Source of the DNA: Pseudarthrobacter chlorophenolicus A6
GTDB taxonomy: Bacteria; Actinomycetota; Actinomycetes; Actinomycetales; Micrococcaceae
Assembly: GCF_000022025.1 (NCBI RefSeq)
Contig: NC_011886.1
Span: forward strand, 1,302,097 to 1,366,096
Direction: 5' to 3'
Length of the DNA: 64,000 nt
Shown: in pieces, positions 33,249 to 42,764 of the stretch
Numbering within the stretch: position 1 is the first letter of the stretch
How the letters are laid out: each line of letters starts with the position of its first letter
Made by a program: the position numbers and the translations under genes
Notes under the pieces: model-generated
Databases searched by the model: none
What the model saw: only the letters and a program-made list of their open reading frames with translations
Told to the model about the DNA's origin: nothing

Positions 33249-34567
33249 GCACAACAGTTTCATCCCGGCCGGGCAACCCGCAGCCGGACAACGCCGCGGC
33301 GGACACCGGCGCGGCAGCCATCTCCGCCAAGCCGGTGAGTTGGAAGACCCCCGTCCTGCTGGCCGCCTTCGGGCTGATCGCCCTCGTGTTCTTCGGACTC
33401 CTCGGCCCCAACAAGACGGCCAGCTTCGGCATTTCCACCGGAAGCGACTTCTTCCAGTTGCCGGCACTGGAGGTCAACGCCTTTGCCGGCGGCATCGTGC
33501 TGTCGGTGCTGCTCCTGGCCCTGGCTGCCTACGCCGTCTACCTCAAGACCAAGGGACGCCCTGCCCCCGGCTGGCTGACCGTCACCTTCATCGTCCTGTT
33601 CGTGGCCGCCTTCCTGATCTGGGTGGTGGGCGGCGCCCGCACCCCCAGCATCTCACTGGCAGGCCTCATCGCCGGCTCGGTCACCCTGGCCGTGCCTCTG
33701 GTGTTCGGTTCTCTCTCCGGCGTCCTCTGCGAACGGGTGGGCGTGGTCAACATCGCCATCGAAGGCCAGCTGCTGGGCGGTGCCTTCACCGCCGCCATCG
33801 TTGCCACCATGACCCAGAACCCCTTCATCGGCCTGGCAGCCGCGGCGGTTGCCGGTGCCGTCGTATCCATGGTGCTGGCCCTGTTCAGCATCAAGTACCT
33901 GGTCAACCAGATCATCGTCGGCGTGGTCCTGAACGTCCTCGTCTCCGGCGTCACGGGCTTCCTTTTCAGCACCGTGATGCAGGAAGACAAAGCCCGGTAC
34001 AACTCCCCGCCGGGGCTGGACATCATCCAGATCCCCGTCCTGTCCGAGGTTCCCATCATCGGACCCATCCTGTTCCGCCAGTCCCTGGTGGGGTATCTGA
34101 TGTACGTCGCCGTCCTGGTCGTCTGGGTAGGCCTGTTCAAGACGCGCTGGGGCCTGCGGGTCCGCGCCGTGGGCGAGCACCCCCAGGCCGCCGACACCCT
34201 GGGCATCAACGTCAACGCCACCCGCTTCTGGAACGTCACCCTGGGCGGTGCCGTGGCCGGAATCGGCGGATCGTTCTTCACCCTGGTGGCCATCGACAGC
34301 TTCACCAAGGAGATCTCCGGCGGCCGCGGGTTCATCGCCCTGGCCGCACTCATCTTCGGCAGGTGGAACCCCATCGGAGCCTTCTTCGCTGCCCTGCTGT
34401 TCGGCTTCGCCGACAACCTGCAGAGCATCGTCACCATCATTGGAACCCCTGTTCCCAGCCAGTTCATGGCCATGCTCCCGTACCTGGTGACTGTCCTGGC
34501 CGTTGCCGGCCTGGTGGGCAGGTCCCGGGGGCCGGCGGCCAGCGGCATACCGTACGTCAAGGGTTGA
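33245..34567 (+). CDS. nucleoside ABC transporter permease, second subunit
   Basis: 440 residues from the ATG at 33245, preceded by GGAGG. It has three extra N-terminal helices before the core. The core signature is LCERVGVVNIAIEGQLLGGAF, read in short as RVGVVNIAIEGQ, and ALAALIFGRWNPIGAFFAALL near the end. With the first permease it forms the membrane channel of the nucleoside importer. Cytidine deaminase follows after five bases, tying uptake to salvage. Confidence 0.88.
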   Translation: MSTTVSSRPGNPQPDNAAADTGAAAISAKPVSWKTPVLLAAFGLIALVFFGLLGPNKTASFGISTGSDFFQLPALEVNAFAGGIVLSVLLLALAAYAVYLKTKGRPAPGWLTVTFIVLFVAAFLIWVVGGARTPSISLAGLIAGSVTLAVPLVFGSLSGVLCERVGVVNIAIEGQLLGGAFTAAIVATMTQNPFIGLAAAAVAGAVVSMVLALFSIKYLVNQIIVGVVLNVLVSGVTGFLFSTVMQEDKARYNSPPGLDIIQIPVLSEVPIIGPILFRQSLVGYLMYVAVLVVWVGLFKTRWGLRVRAVGEHPQAADTLGINVNATRFWNVTLGGAVAGIGGSFFTLVAIDSFTKEISGGRGFIALAALIFGRWNPIGAFFAALLFGFADNLQSIVTIIGTPVPSQFMAMLPYLVTVLAVAGLVGRSRGPAASGIPYVKG

Positions 34568-34572
34568 CCGGC

Positions 34573-34974
34573 GTGGGAAACCCTGTTGACTGGCCTGCGC
34601 TGGAGGCTGCCGCCGTCGACGCCATGCGCAAGGCCTACGCGCCCTACTCCAAGTTCCCGGTGGGGGCTGCGGCCCTCACCGGGAACGGCCGGATCGTCAG
34701 TGGCTGCAACGTGGAGAACGCCAGCTACGGCCTGACCCTTTGCGCCGAGTGCGCCCTGGTGGGCAACCTCCAAATGACAGGGGGCGGCAGCCTCCGTGCC
34801 TTCTACTGCGTGGATGGCAACGGCAACGTGCTGATGCCGTGTGGCCGTTGCCGGCAGCTGCTCTACGAATTCCGCGCTCCGGACATGGAGCTCATGACCA
34901 CCCAAGGAATCAAGACCATGGACCAGGTCCTTCCTGACGCCTTCGGTCCCGAACACCTGGAGGAAACCCGATGA
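34573..34974 (+). CDS. cdd: cytidine deaminase
   Basis: 133 residues from the GTG at 34573 (a TTG at 34564 is in frame). The active site is complete: Glu59 in LCAEC, zinc ligands Cys57, Cys90 and Cys93 (MPCGRCRQ), and the substrate loop GCNVENASYG. It converts cytidine and deoxycytidine to uridine and deoxyuridine. It overlaps deoA by four bases (ATGA). Confidence 0.93.
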   Translation: MGNPVDWPALEAAAVDAMRKAYAPYSKFPVGAAALTGNGRIVSGCNVENASYGLTLCAECALVGNLQMTGGGSLRAFYCVDGNGNVLMPCGRCRQLLYEFRAPDMELMTTQGIKTMDQVLPDAFGPEHLEETR

Positions 34975-36302
34975 CAGAGACCCGCGCAACGGACAGCATT
35001 GCCGAAGCATTCGACGCCGTCGACATCATCCGCGTCAAGCGGGACAAGGGCACGCTGAGCCCGGAGCAGATCGACTGGACCATCGATGCCTACACCCGCG
35101 GCGTCATCGCGGATGAGCAGATGGCCGCGCTGAACATGGCCATCCTGCTCAATGGCATGGACCGGACCGAGATTGCGCGCTGGACGGCCGCGATGATCGC
35201 ATCCGGCGAACGGATGGACTTCTCCAGCCTCCGTCGCCCCGACGGCGGCCTGAAATACACGTCGGACAAGCACTCCACCGGCGGCGTGGGAGACAAGATC
35301 ACCCTGCCGCTGGCTCCGCTCGTGGCGGTATTCGGCGTTGCAGTCCCGCAGCTGTCCGGCCGCGGCCTGGGGCACACCGGCGGCACCCTGGACAAGCTGG
35401 AGGCGATTCCCGGCTGGCGGGCGTCCCTGAGCAACGACGAAATACTCGCCCAGCTCCAGGACGTGGGCGCTGTCATCTGCGCCGCCGGGGCAGGCCTGAC
35501 CCCGGCCGATAAGAAGCTGTACGCCCTGCGCGACGTCACCGGCACGGTGGAGGCCATCCCGCTGATCGCCTCGTCCATCATGAGCAAGAAAATCGCCGAG
35601 GGCACCGGTTCCCTGGTGCTCGATGTGAAGGTGGGCAGCGGCGCCTTCATGAAGGATGAGGCAAAGGCCCGCGAGCTGGCGGAGACCATGGTGGCCCTGG
35701 GCCAGGACGCCGGCGTGAACACGGTGGCACTGCTTACCAACATGGGCACCCCGCTCGGCCTGACCGCCGGGAACGCGATTGAAGTCGAGGAGTCGGTGGA
35801 GGTGCTGGCGGGCGGCGGCCCGGCCGACGTCGTCGAACTGACGGTCAGGCTCGCCGAGGAAATGCTCGCCTGCGCGGGAGTGCGCGACGCCGATCCGGCC
35901 GCTGCGCTCAAGGACGGGCGCGCCATGGACGTCTGGAACAGGATGATCCGTGCCCAGGGAGGTGACCCCGCCGCGAAGCTGCCGGTGGCCCGTGAGTCAG
36001 AGGTGCTCTACGCTCCCGCCGACGGCGTCCTGGTGGAACTGGATGCCCTCGCCGTGGGCGTGGCCGCCTGGCGATTGGGCGCCGGACGTGCCCGCAAGGA
36101 GGATGCGGTGCAGGCCGGCGCAGGGGTGCGCATGCATGCCAAGCCGGGCGCACTGGTCCGGGCAGGTGAACCGCTGATGACCCTGCTCACGGACACCCCC
36201 GAACGCTTCGACAGGGCAAAGGAAGCGCTGGAGCACGCAGCGGTCATCGCACCGGAGGGGTCCCGGCCGGCACAGCAGTTGATCATCGACCGAATAGCAT
36301 AG
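34971..36302 (+). CDS. deoA: thymidine phosphorylase
   Basis: 443 residues of the pyrimidine-nucleoside phosphorylase family. Phosphate-binding signature KHSTGGVGDKITLPLAPLVA spans about residues 100-120, with SGRGLGHTGGTLDKLE next. It splits thymidine and deoxyuridine into base and deoxyribose-1-phosphate. It is the last overlapping gene of the uptake and salvage transcript. Its final codons contain the TAGCAT that may be the -10 of the next gene. Confidence 0.94.
   Translation: MTETRATDSIAEAFDAVDIIRVKRDKGTLSPEQIDWTIDAYTRGVIADEQMAALNMAILLNGMDRTEIARWTAAMIASGERMDFSSLRRPDGGLKYTSDKHSTGGVGDKITLPLAPLVAVFGVAVPQLSGRGLGHTGGTLDKLEAIPGWRASLSNDEILAQLQDVGAVICAAGAGLTPADKKLYALRDVTGTVEAIPLIASSIMSKKIAEGTGSLVLDVKVGSGAFMKDEAKARELAETMVALGQDAGVNTVALLTNMGTPLGLTAGNAIEVEESVEVLAGGGPADVVELTVRLAEEMLACAGVRDADPAAALKDGRAMDVWNRMIRAQGGDPAAKLPVARESEVLYAPADGVLVELDALAVGVAAWRLGAGRARKEDAVQAGAGVRMHAKPGALVRAGEPLMTLLTDTPERFDRAKEALEHAAVIAPEGSRPAQQLIIDRIA
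36295..36300 (+). promoter_or_regulatory. possible -10 TAGCAT inside the end of deoA
   Basis: TAGCAT followed by eight bases and the ATG of the first DedA gene. The start region also forms the small inverted repeat GCATAG-AAAA-CTATGC (36298-36313), which covers the start codon. Confidence 0.3.
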
Positions 36303-36308
36303 AAAACT

Positions 36309-36938
36309 ATGCAGGCCATCAATGACTTCATCCTCGCCGCAGCCGGACAACCCTGGGTTCTGCTCCTCGTCCTGGCCTGCTGCGTCATTGACGGCTTCTT
36401 CCCTCCCATCCCCAGCGAATCCGTCGTGGTGGGCCTCGCGGCCGTGGCCGCCACGGCGGACGTCCCCAATCCGTACGTCCTGATGGCCGTCGCTGCGCTG
36501 GGCGCGTTCACCGGGGACAACATCGCCTACCTGATCGGCCGGAAGGTGGGCACCACCCGGTGGGCCTGGATGCGCGGCCAGCGCATGCAGGGAGCGTTCC
36601 GGTGGGCCGGCGCGGAACTGCGCAAACGCCCTGCCTCGCTGATCCTGGTGGCGCGCTTTGTTCCCATCGGCCGCGTCGCCGTCAACCTGACCGCCGGGGC
36701 AACCCACTACCAGCACCTGCGCTTCGTCGGCCTCACCAGCCTGTCCGCCGTCCTGTGGGCGGCCTACTCGGTGGGCATCGGGCTGTTCTTTGGTCAGTGG
36801 TTCGAGGAGAACCACCTGCTGGGAGCCGCCATCGCCATCGTTTGCGCGGTGGCGCTGGGCATCGTCGTGGACCTGGCCATCAACAAGCTCCGGGGCAAGC
36901 CCAACGTCGTGGATCGGATCCGCGAACCCGAGGCCTGA
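36309..36938 (+). CDS. DedA family membrane protein
   Basis: 209 residues with four to five helices. DedA motifs are CCVIDGFFPPIPSESVVVGLA near the N-terminus (the acidic and proline residues are typical), GDNIAYLIGRKVG, and the conserved basic segment VARFVPIGRVAVNLTAGAT. DedA proteins flip or recycle lipid carriers such as undecaprenyl phosphate or phospholipids. The gene begins seven bases after deoA and may be read with it. A second DedA gene follows. Confidence 0.88.
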   Translation: MQAINDFILAAAGQPWVLLLVLACCVIDGFFPPIPSESVVVGLAAVAATADVPNPYVLMAVAALGAFTGDNIAYLIGRKVGTTRWAWMRGQRMQGAFRWAGAELRKRPASLILVARFVPIGRVAVNLTAGATHYQHLRFVGLTSLSAVLWAAYSVGIGLFFGQWFEENHLLGAAIAIVCAVALGIVVDLAINKLRGKPNVVDRIREPEA

Positions 36939-37135
36939 TTCCGGCCGGAGGGAGCGTCCGCGGCACCCCCGTCTCCACCCGGGGGAGGAGACCCGGACGG
37001 AGCCAAAATCAGCCGCTGGGACGACGCCGCCGCACCCGCTGCCGGGATAGTGTTGCAGTGGTGTTCCCGGGGCGGGGGCGTAGCGAACGACGCCTCTGCC
37101 GTGGGACACTTAGGAACGATTTCCGCTTTGGCTGC

Positions 37136-37158
37136 GCCGCTATGGCAGCGGCATTTTT
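37136..37158 (+). terminator. possible small terminator or attenuator before the second DedA gene
   Basis: GCCGCT at 37136-37141 pairs with AGCGGC at 37147-37152 and is followed by ATTTTTG. It lies only 19 bases before the GTG start of the next gene. Confidence 0.3.
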
Positions 37159-37176
37159 GTCTAGGAGCAAGACTGC

Positions 37177-37905
37177 GTGGAGTTTATTAATGAGGCCGTG
37201 CTCCATGCAGCGGGCCAATGGTGGATCTACCCCGTCCTCTTGGTGTTCTTTTTCGTTGACGGCTTCGCGATGGTGGTCCCCAGTGAGACCCTCATCGTCG
37301 CCCTGGCGGCGTTCTCCCGGCACAGCGGCGAACCCAACCTGTGGATCCTCGGCACCACCGCGCTGATCGGCGCCATTGCCGGGGACAACATGGCGTTTAT
37401 GCTGGGCCGCAAGATCGGCCTGGACCGGTGGAAGTGGATGCGCCGGCCGAAGGTCCGCAAGGTGTTCAGCTGGGCGCGCTACGAGCTGGACAAGCGCGGC
37501 GCGGTACTGATCTTCACGGCACGGTACATTCCCTGGGGCCGGGTGGCGGTCAACTATGTGGCTGGAAGCACCGGGTTCGGCCACCGGCGCTTCTTCGTCC
37601 TTGACGCCTTCGCCTGCCTCACCTGGGTGGGCTACTCCATCGGCATCGGCCTGCTGGCCAGCTCGTTCCCCTGGCTGCACCACAACCCGCTGCTGAGCGC
37701 CGGGATCGCCGTGGTGTTCGCCATCGTCCTGGGCGTCCTCCTGGACCACATGCTGCGCTGGTGGCACAAGCACCTGGCCCGCAAGGATGCCACGGAAGTG
37801 GACGATTGGCTGGACGGCGGCCCCTCCGGTGCCAGGGACAGCTCAACCGGCGGTCCGGCATTCCTCGCCCCGGCGGCAAAGGACGGCGGCCCCACCGCCG
37901 CCTAG
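37177..37905 (+). CDS. DedA family membrane protein
   Basis: 242 residues, GTG start preceded by AGGAGC. It has the same motifs as its neighbour: FFVDGFAMVVPSETLIVAL, GDNMAFMLGRKIGLDRWKWM and ARYIPWGRVAVNYVAGSTG. The C-terminal 45 residues are hydrophilic and glycine-rich. A 238-base gap separates it from the first DedA gene, so it is probably a separate transcript. The two proteins are similar enough in layout to be an old duplication, but this is a visual judgement. Confidence 0.88.
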   Translation: MEFINEAVLHAAGQWWIYPVLLVFFFVDGFAMVVPSETLIVALAAFSRHSGEPNLWILGTTALIGAIAGDNMAFMLGRKIGLDRWKWMRRPKVRKVFSWARYELDKRGAVLIFTARYIPWGRVAVNYVAGSTGFGHRRFFVLDAFACLTWVGYSIGIGLLASSFPWLHHNPLLSAGIAVVFAIVLGVLLDHMLRWWHKHLARKDATEVDDWLDGGPSGARDSSTGGPAFLAPAAKDGGPTAA

Positions 37906-37932
37906 CGGCTGGCATTGAACCGGCCCCCACCC

Positions 37933-37938
37933 TAAGGT
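37933..37938 (+). promoter_or_regulatory. -10 hexamer TAAGGT, leaderless-type
   Basis: TAAGGT with six bases before the GTG of the adenosine deaminase gene at 37945. Confidence 0.45.
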
Positions 37939-37944
37939 GGGAAC

Positions 37945-39081
37945 GTGACTGAGCCTATTGTTGACGAAGCCCCTGCCATCGATTTCGACCTGAAGAGCCT
38001 GCCGAAGGTGTCGCTGCACGACCATCTGGACGGCGGACTCCGTCCGGCCACCATCATCGAACTGGCGGAGGCCGTGGGCCACCAGCTCCCCTCTACCGAT
38101 CCCGTGGCCCTGGGCGAATGGTTCCGCGAGTCCGCGGACTCCGGGTCCCTGGTCCGCTACCTCGAAACCTTCGACCACACGGTGGCCGTGATGCAGACGC
38201 ACGAAGGCCTGGTCCGGGTAGCGAAGGAGTTCGTCGAGGATCTGGCGGACGACGGCGTGGTGTACGGCGAGGTGCGCTGGGCACCGGAGCAGCACCTCCA
38301 GAAGGGCCTCACCCTCGACGAGGCAGTCGAAGCGGTCCAGGAAGGCCTCGAAGCGGGCGTCGAGGCAGTCAGCGACAGCGGCCGCGAAATCCAGGTGGGG
38401 CAGCTCATCACCGCGATGCGCCACGCCGACCGCGGCCAGGAGATCGCCGAACTGGCCGTCCGCCACCGCAACAAGGGCGCGGTCGGTTTCGACATCGCCG
38501 GAGCCGAGGACGGCTTCCTGCCGTCCCGCTTCCGGGACGCGTTCACCTACCTGGCAGAGCAGAACTTCCCCGCCACCGTCCACGCCGGCGAAGCGGCGGG
38601 CCTGGACAGCATCCAGTCGGCCCTCGTGGACGGCCGCGCGCTGCGCCTGGGCCACGGCGTCCGGATCGCCGAGGACGTCACGGTGGAATTCGACGAGGAC
38701 TCCGAATCCGAGGACACGGTGGGCCTGGTCACGCTGGGCGATCTGTCGAGCTGGATCCGTGACCGCGGCATCGCCTTGGAGATTTGCCCTTCGTCCAACC
38801 TCCAGACCGGAGCGATCGCTGCTTTCGGTGAGGACATCGAAAGCCACCCCCTGGACATGCTGTACCAGCTGGGCTTCAACGTCACCATCAACACGGACAA
38901 CCGCCTGATGAGCGGCGTCACCCTGACGGATGAGTTCGAGCTGCTCGTGGAAACGTTCGACTACGACCTCGATGACCTGCTGGAGCTCACTTTGAACGCG
39001 GCCGAAGCCGCCTTCCTGCCGCTGGAGGAAAAGGAAGCGCTGGTGGAGTACATCAACGACGCCTACGCCAACCTTGGGTGA
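37945..39081 (+). CDS. add: adenosine deaminase
   Basis: 378 residues of the metal-dependent amidohydrolase fold. His25 and His27 (VSLHDHLDGGLRP) and the later TVHAGEAAG supply zinc ligands and the catalytic Glu; ICPSSNLQTGA and NTDNRLMSG are the other family blocks. It converts adenosine to inosine, continuing the nucleoside salvage theme. A likely leaderless mRNA starts at the GTG. It overlaps mazG by eight bases. Confidence 0.93.
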   Translation: MTEPIVDEAPAIDFDLKSLPKVSLHDHLDGGLRPATIIELAEAVGHQLPSTDPVALGEWFRESADSGSLVRYLETFDHTVAVMQTHEGLVRVAKEFVEDLADDGVVYGEVRWAPEQHLQKGLTLDEAVEAVQEGLEAGVEAVSDSGREIQVGQLITAMRHADRGQEIAELAVRHRNKGAVGFDIAGAEDGFLPSRFRDAFTYLAEQNFPATVHAGEAAGLDSIQSALVDGRALRLGHGVRIAEDVTVEFDEDSESEDTVGLVTLGDLSSWIRDRGIALEICPSSNLQTGAIAAFGEDIESHPLDMLYQLGFNVTINTDNRLMSGVTLTDEFELLVETFDYDLDDLLELTLNAAEAAFLPLEEKEALVEYINDAYANLG

Positions 39082-39769
39082 AACCCCGGTAAACCGGCTT
39101 GTAACGGTCATCGCCCAGCTGCGGGAGCACTGCCCGTGGATGGGTGCCCTGACCCACGCATCGCTGGTGGAATACCTCCTCGAGGAGGCCTACGAGGTAG
39201 CAGAGACCATCGAGGAAGGGCACCCGGACAGTGAGCTGCTTGGCGAGCTGGGCGACGTCCTGCTCCAGGTGGTCCTCCACGCCCGGCTGGCGGAGGAGCG
39301 CGGCGCGTTCACGTTCGACGACGTCGCGCGCGGCCTGGGCGCCAAAATGATCCGCCGCAACCCGCACGTCTTCCGCCCGGACGGCACCCTGCAGGACAGC
39401 TTTCCCGCCACCGTGGAACAGATCGTGCAGAAGTGGGACGCGGTCAAGCGGGCCGAAAAGCCTGGGCGGCGGGACCCGTTCGAAGGTATTCCGCAGGCGC
39501 TGCCGGCCCTCGCCAGGGCACAGAAGTCGCTGGACCGGGCTGCGAGGGCCGGCGTAGCCGCGCCACCGGTGGTTGAGCCCGTCACCCCGGTGGTTGAGCT
39601 TGTCGAAACCTTCGCGACGGAGGAGGACCTCGGAAAGCTGCTCTTCGCCGTCGTCCGCTCCGCCCATGACAGCGGATTCGACGCTGAACGCGCCCTCCGC
39701 GGCGCCGTGTGGCAATACCAGCAGGGCACCGGCGGCAACCCGGCGGCGCCCAACCCGGCACCATCATGA
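39074..39769 (+). CDS. mazG: MazG family nucleotide pyrophosphohydrolase carrying a repeat-derived insert
   Basis: 231 residues from a TTG at 39074. The MazG metal motif EEAYE (Glu37, Glu38, Glu41) with ELGD (Glu58, Asp61) is intact, preceded by HCPWMGALTHASLVEYL. The family hydrolyses nucleoside triphosphates, often damaged ones. Residues about 166-179 (VVEPVTPVVELVETF) are encoded by two copies of the GGTGGTTGAGC repeat and look like an insertion in a linker. The conserved N-domain is unaffected. A later start near 39098 is possible. Confidence 0.85.
   Translation: MGETPVNRLVTVIAQLREHCPWMGALTHASLVEYLLEEAYEVAETIEEGHPDSELLGELGDVLLQVVLHARLAEERGAFTFDDVARGLGAKMIRRNPHVFRPDGTLQDSFPATVEQIVQKWDAVKRAEKPGRRDPFEGIPQALPALARAQKSLDRAARAGVAAPPVVEPVTPVVELVETFATEEDLGKLLFAVVRSAHDSGFDAERALRGAVWQYQQGTGGNPAAPNPAPS
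39568..39610. repeat. GGTGGTTGAGC..TGTCGAAACC repeat inside mazG
   Basis: A partial copy GGTGGTTGAGCCCGTCA at 39568-39584 and a full 22-base copy at 39589-39610 (one base different from the 6988-7009 copy at two positions). Both lie in frame in mazG and encode VVEP and VVELVET. Confidence 0.8.
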
Positions 39770-39813
39770 CGTCCGCGGGTGGTGAGGTTTCCGTAACCTC
39801 CACCACTCTCGAC

Positions 39814-39819
39814 TACGCT
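39814..39819 (+). promoter_or_regulatory. possible -10 TACGCT of eno
   Basis: TACGCT about 70 bases before the eno start, with a leader that ends in AAGGAG. No convincing -35; the small inverted repeat GGTTTCCGTAACC lies upstream. Confidence 0.3.
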
Positions 39820-39866
39820 GTTTCCTGACGAGGACGTCGAGTTTTTTCTGCAACATCCCCCGTTAA

Positions 39867-41168
<1,302 letters not shown>

Positions 41169-41187
41169 TAGCCGCGTAATCCAACGG

Positions 41188-41221
41188 GCGGTGGCTATGG
41201 TTGAAAGACCGTAGCCACCGC
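41188..41221 (+). terminator. terminator after eno
   Basis: GCGGTGGCTATGG (41188-41200) pairs with 41209-41221 with one mismatch around an eight-base loop. A second small stem GCTGCTG/CAGCAGC follows. Confidence 0.65.
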
Positions 41222-41348
41222 TGCTGTTTCTGCAGCAGCCCGTCCGCTCCGTTGTTGCCCGGCGCACGTTGATGATCAACGGCGATGCGGCAACAAAGGA
41301 TCATCACAGACAGTGGCGGCCGCAGGCAGGCCGCGTTTCAGGAGTGTC

Positions 41349-42065
41349 ATGGCCACCCGCCGTCCCAAAGTTCCCAAGGTCGCCCCCAACCGCCCAGCCA
41401 AGGACACGTCCGACGCCGGGCACGCGCAAGGTGCCGACGTCATCAGGGCGCACTTCGGTTCCGGCAAGGACGGCGCCGGGCACGCGCCGGGCAGCGCGGC
41501 GGGCTCTTCACCATCAGGCCGGAACTCCGGCAGCCCGGCTGCAACCCGCAGCGGATCCGGAAGCGGACCGGCGCCGGCCAAGACCCCCGCCGCGGGCACC
41601 GCACGGAGCGGCGCCGCGGCCGGGAAGGCCAGCCCGAAAGGCGGGACCCCGTCCTCGGAAGCGGACCAGCAGCCCGTCCCGGCCAAGGCGTTCTCCGGAC
41701 GGATGCTGGCCCTGGCTGTGGTCATGGTTGCCATCACCATCATGCTGGCGCCCACCGTCAAGGTTTTCTTCGATAAGAAAGCCGAAATCGATGCCCTCAA
41801 CGCGGACATCGCCGCACGCCAGGCCGCCGGGGACGCCCTCCGGCAGCAGGTCTCGCGGTGGCAGGACCCCAACTACGTGAAACAGCAGGCCCGCGACCGC
41901 ATTAACATGGTTATGCCGGGCGAAACCGGCTACTGGGTATTCGGCAGCGATTTGCCGGCCGACGAAACCGGCGGCCAGCCCGGTGCCGCAGCCGCCCAAG
42001 ACCCCGCAGATCTGCCGTGGGTGGATTCCCTGTGGGAGTCCATCACGCGCGCGGCGACTGAATAA
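41349..42065 (+). CDS. FtsB/DivIC family septum formation initiator
   Basis: 238 residues. An unstructured Ala/Gly/Pro/Ser-rich N-terminal region of about 115 residues is followed by one membrane helix (MLALAVVMVAITIMLAPTVK) and a coiled coil (IDALNADIAARQAAGDALRQQ), then the FtsB/DivIC block WQDPNYVKQQARDRINMVMP. It is a single-pass divisome protein. The ATG at 41349 follows AGGAG. Its place between eno and DUF501 is conserved in actinobacteria. Confidence 0.87.
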   Translation: MATRRPKVPKVAPNRPAKDTSDAGHAQGADVIRAHFGSGKDGAGHAPGSAAGSSPSGRNSGSPAATRSGSGSGPAPAKTPAAGTARSGAAAGKASPKGGTPSSEADQQPVPAKAFSGRMLALAVVMVAITIMLAPTVKVFFDKKAEIDALNADIAARQAAGDALRQQVSRWQDPNYVKQQARDRINMVMPGETGYWVFGSDLPADETGGQPGAAAAQDPADLPWVDSLWESITRAATE

Positions 42066-42092
42066 ACGCAACAGGAAGGACGGCCCGCGACA

Positions 42093-42764
42093 GTGGAAAA
42101 CAACACGGCAGCCGCCCGGGAGAACTCCCGCCAACCATCCGCACATGACCTGGACGTATTGAGCCGGCAGCTGGGACGCCCCGTCCGCGATGTGGTGGAA
42201 ATTCCTGCCCGCTGCGTCTGCGGCAATCCCCTCGTGGCCGCCACCGCCCCGCGGCTGGGCAACGGCACCCCGTTCCCCACCACGTTCTACCTGACGCACC
42301 CCGTCATCACGTCCGCCGTCTCGCGGCTTGAGGCAACCGGCGTCATGAACGAGATGAACGGCCAACTCGCCGAAGACGACCAGCTTTCCGCGGCCTACCG
42401 TTCCGCCCACGAGGCCTACTTGGCCGCCCGGGATGCCATCGGGGAGCGGTCCGGCATCGGCGCCGTCCCCGAGATCGCCGGCGTCTCCGCCGGCGGCATG
42501 CCTACCCGCGTCAAGTGCCTGCACGTCCTGGTGGGCCACTCCCTGGCAGCCGGACCCGGCGTCAATCCCCTGGGGGACGAGGCACTGGTCCGCATCCGGG
42601 AATGGTGGACCGCAGACCGCTGCTACTGCGATGGCGCCTGGGATTCCACGGGGGAGGCTCCGTCGAAGGACCTCAGCCGGCACGGACCCCAGGGCCTGCC
42701 CGGCATCGTGGGCCGGCCGGCGCCGGTGCGGAAATCCGCTACGGCAACGGAGGCACCGGAATGA
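42093..42764 (+). CDS. DUF501 domain-containing protein
   Basis: 223 residues. The DUF501 pattern includes QLGRPVRDVVEIPARCVCGNP with a CxC pair at about residues 41-43, the segment FPTTFYLTHPVITSAVSRLE, and CLHVLVGHSLAAGPGVNPLG. Function is unknown. The conserved cysteines and histidines could bind metal. It overlaps ppx by four bases and is part of the eno-divIC-ppx neighbourhood. Confidence 0.88.
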   Translation: MENNTAAARENSRQPSAHDLDVLSRQLGRPVRDVVEIPARCVCGNPLVAATAPRLGNGTPFPTTFYLTHPVITSAVSRLEATGVMNEMNGQLAEDDQLSAAYRSAHEAYLAARDAIGERSGIGAVPEIAGVSAGGMPTRVKCLHVLVGHSLAAGPGVNPLGDEALVRIREWWTADRCYCDGAWDSTGEAPSKDLSRHGPQGLPGIVGRPAPVRKSATATEAPE

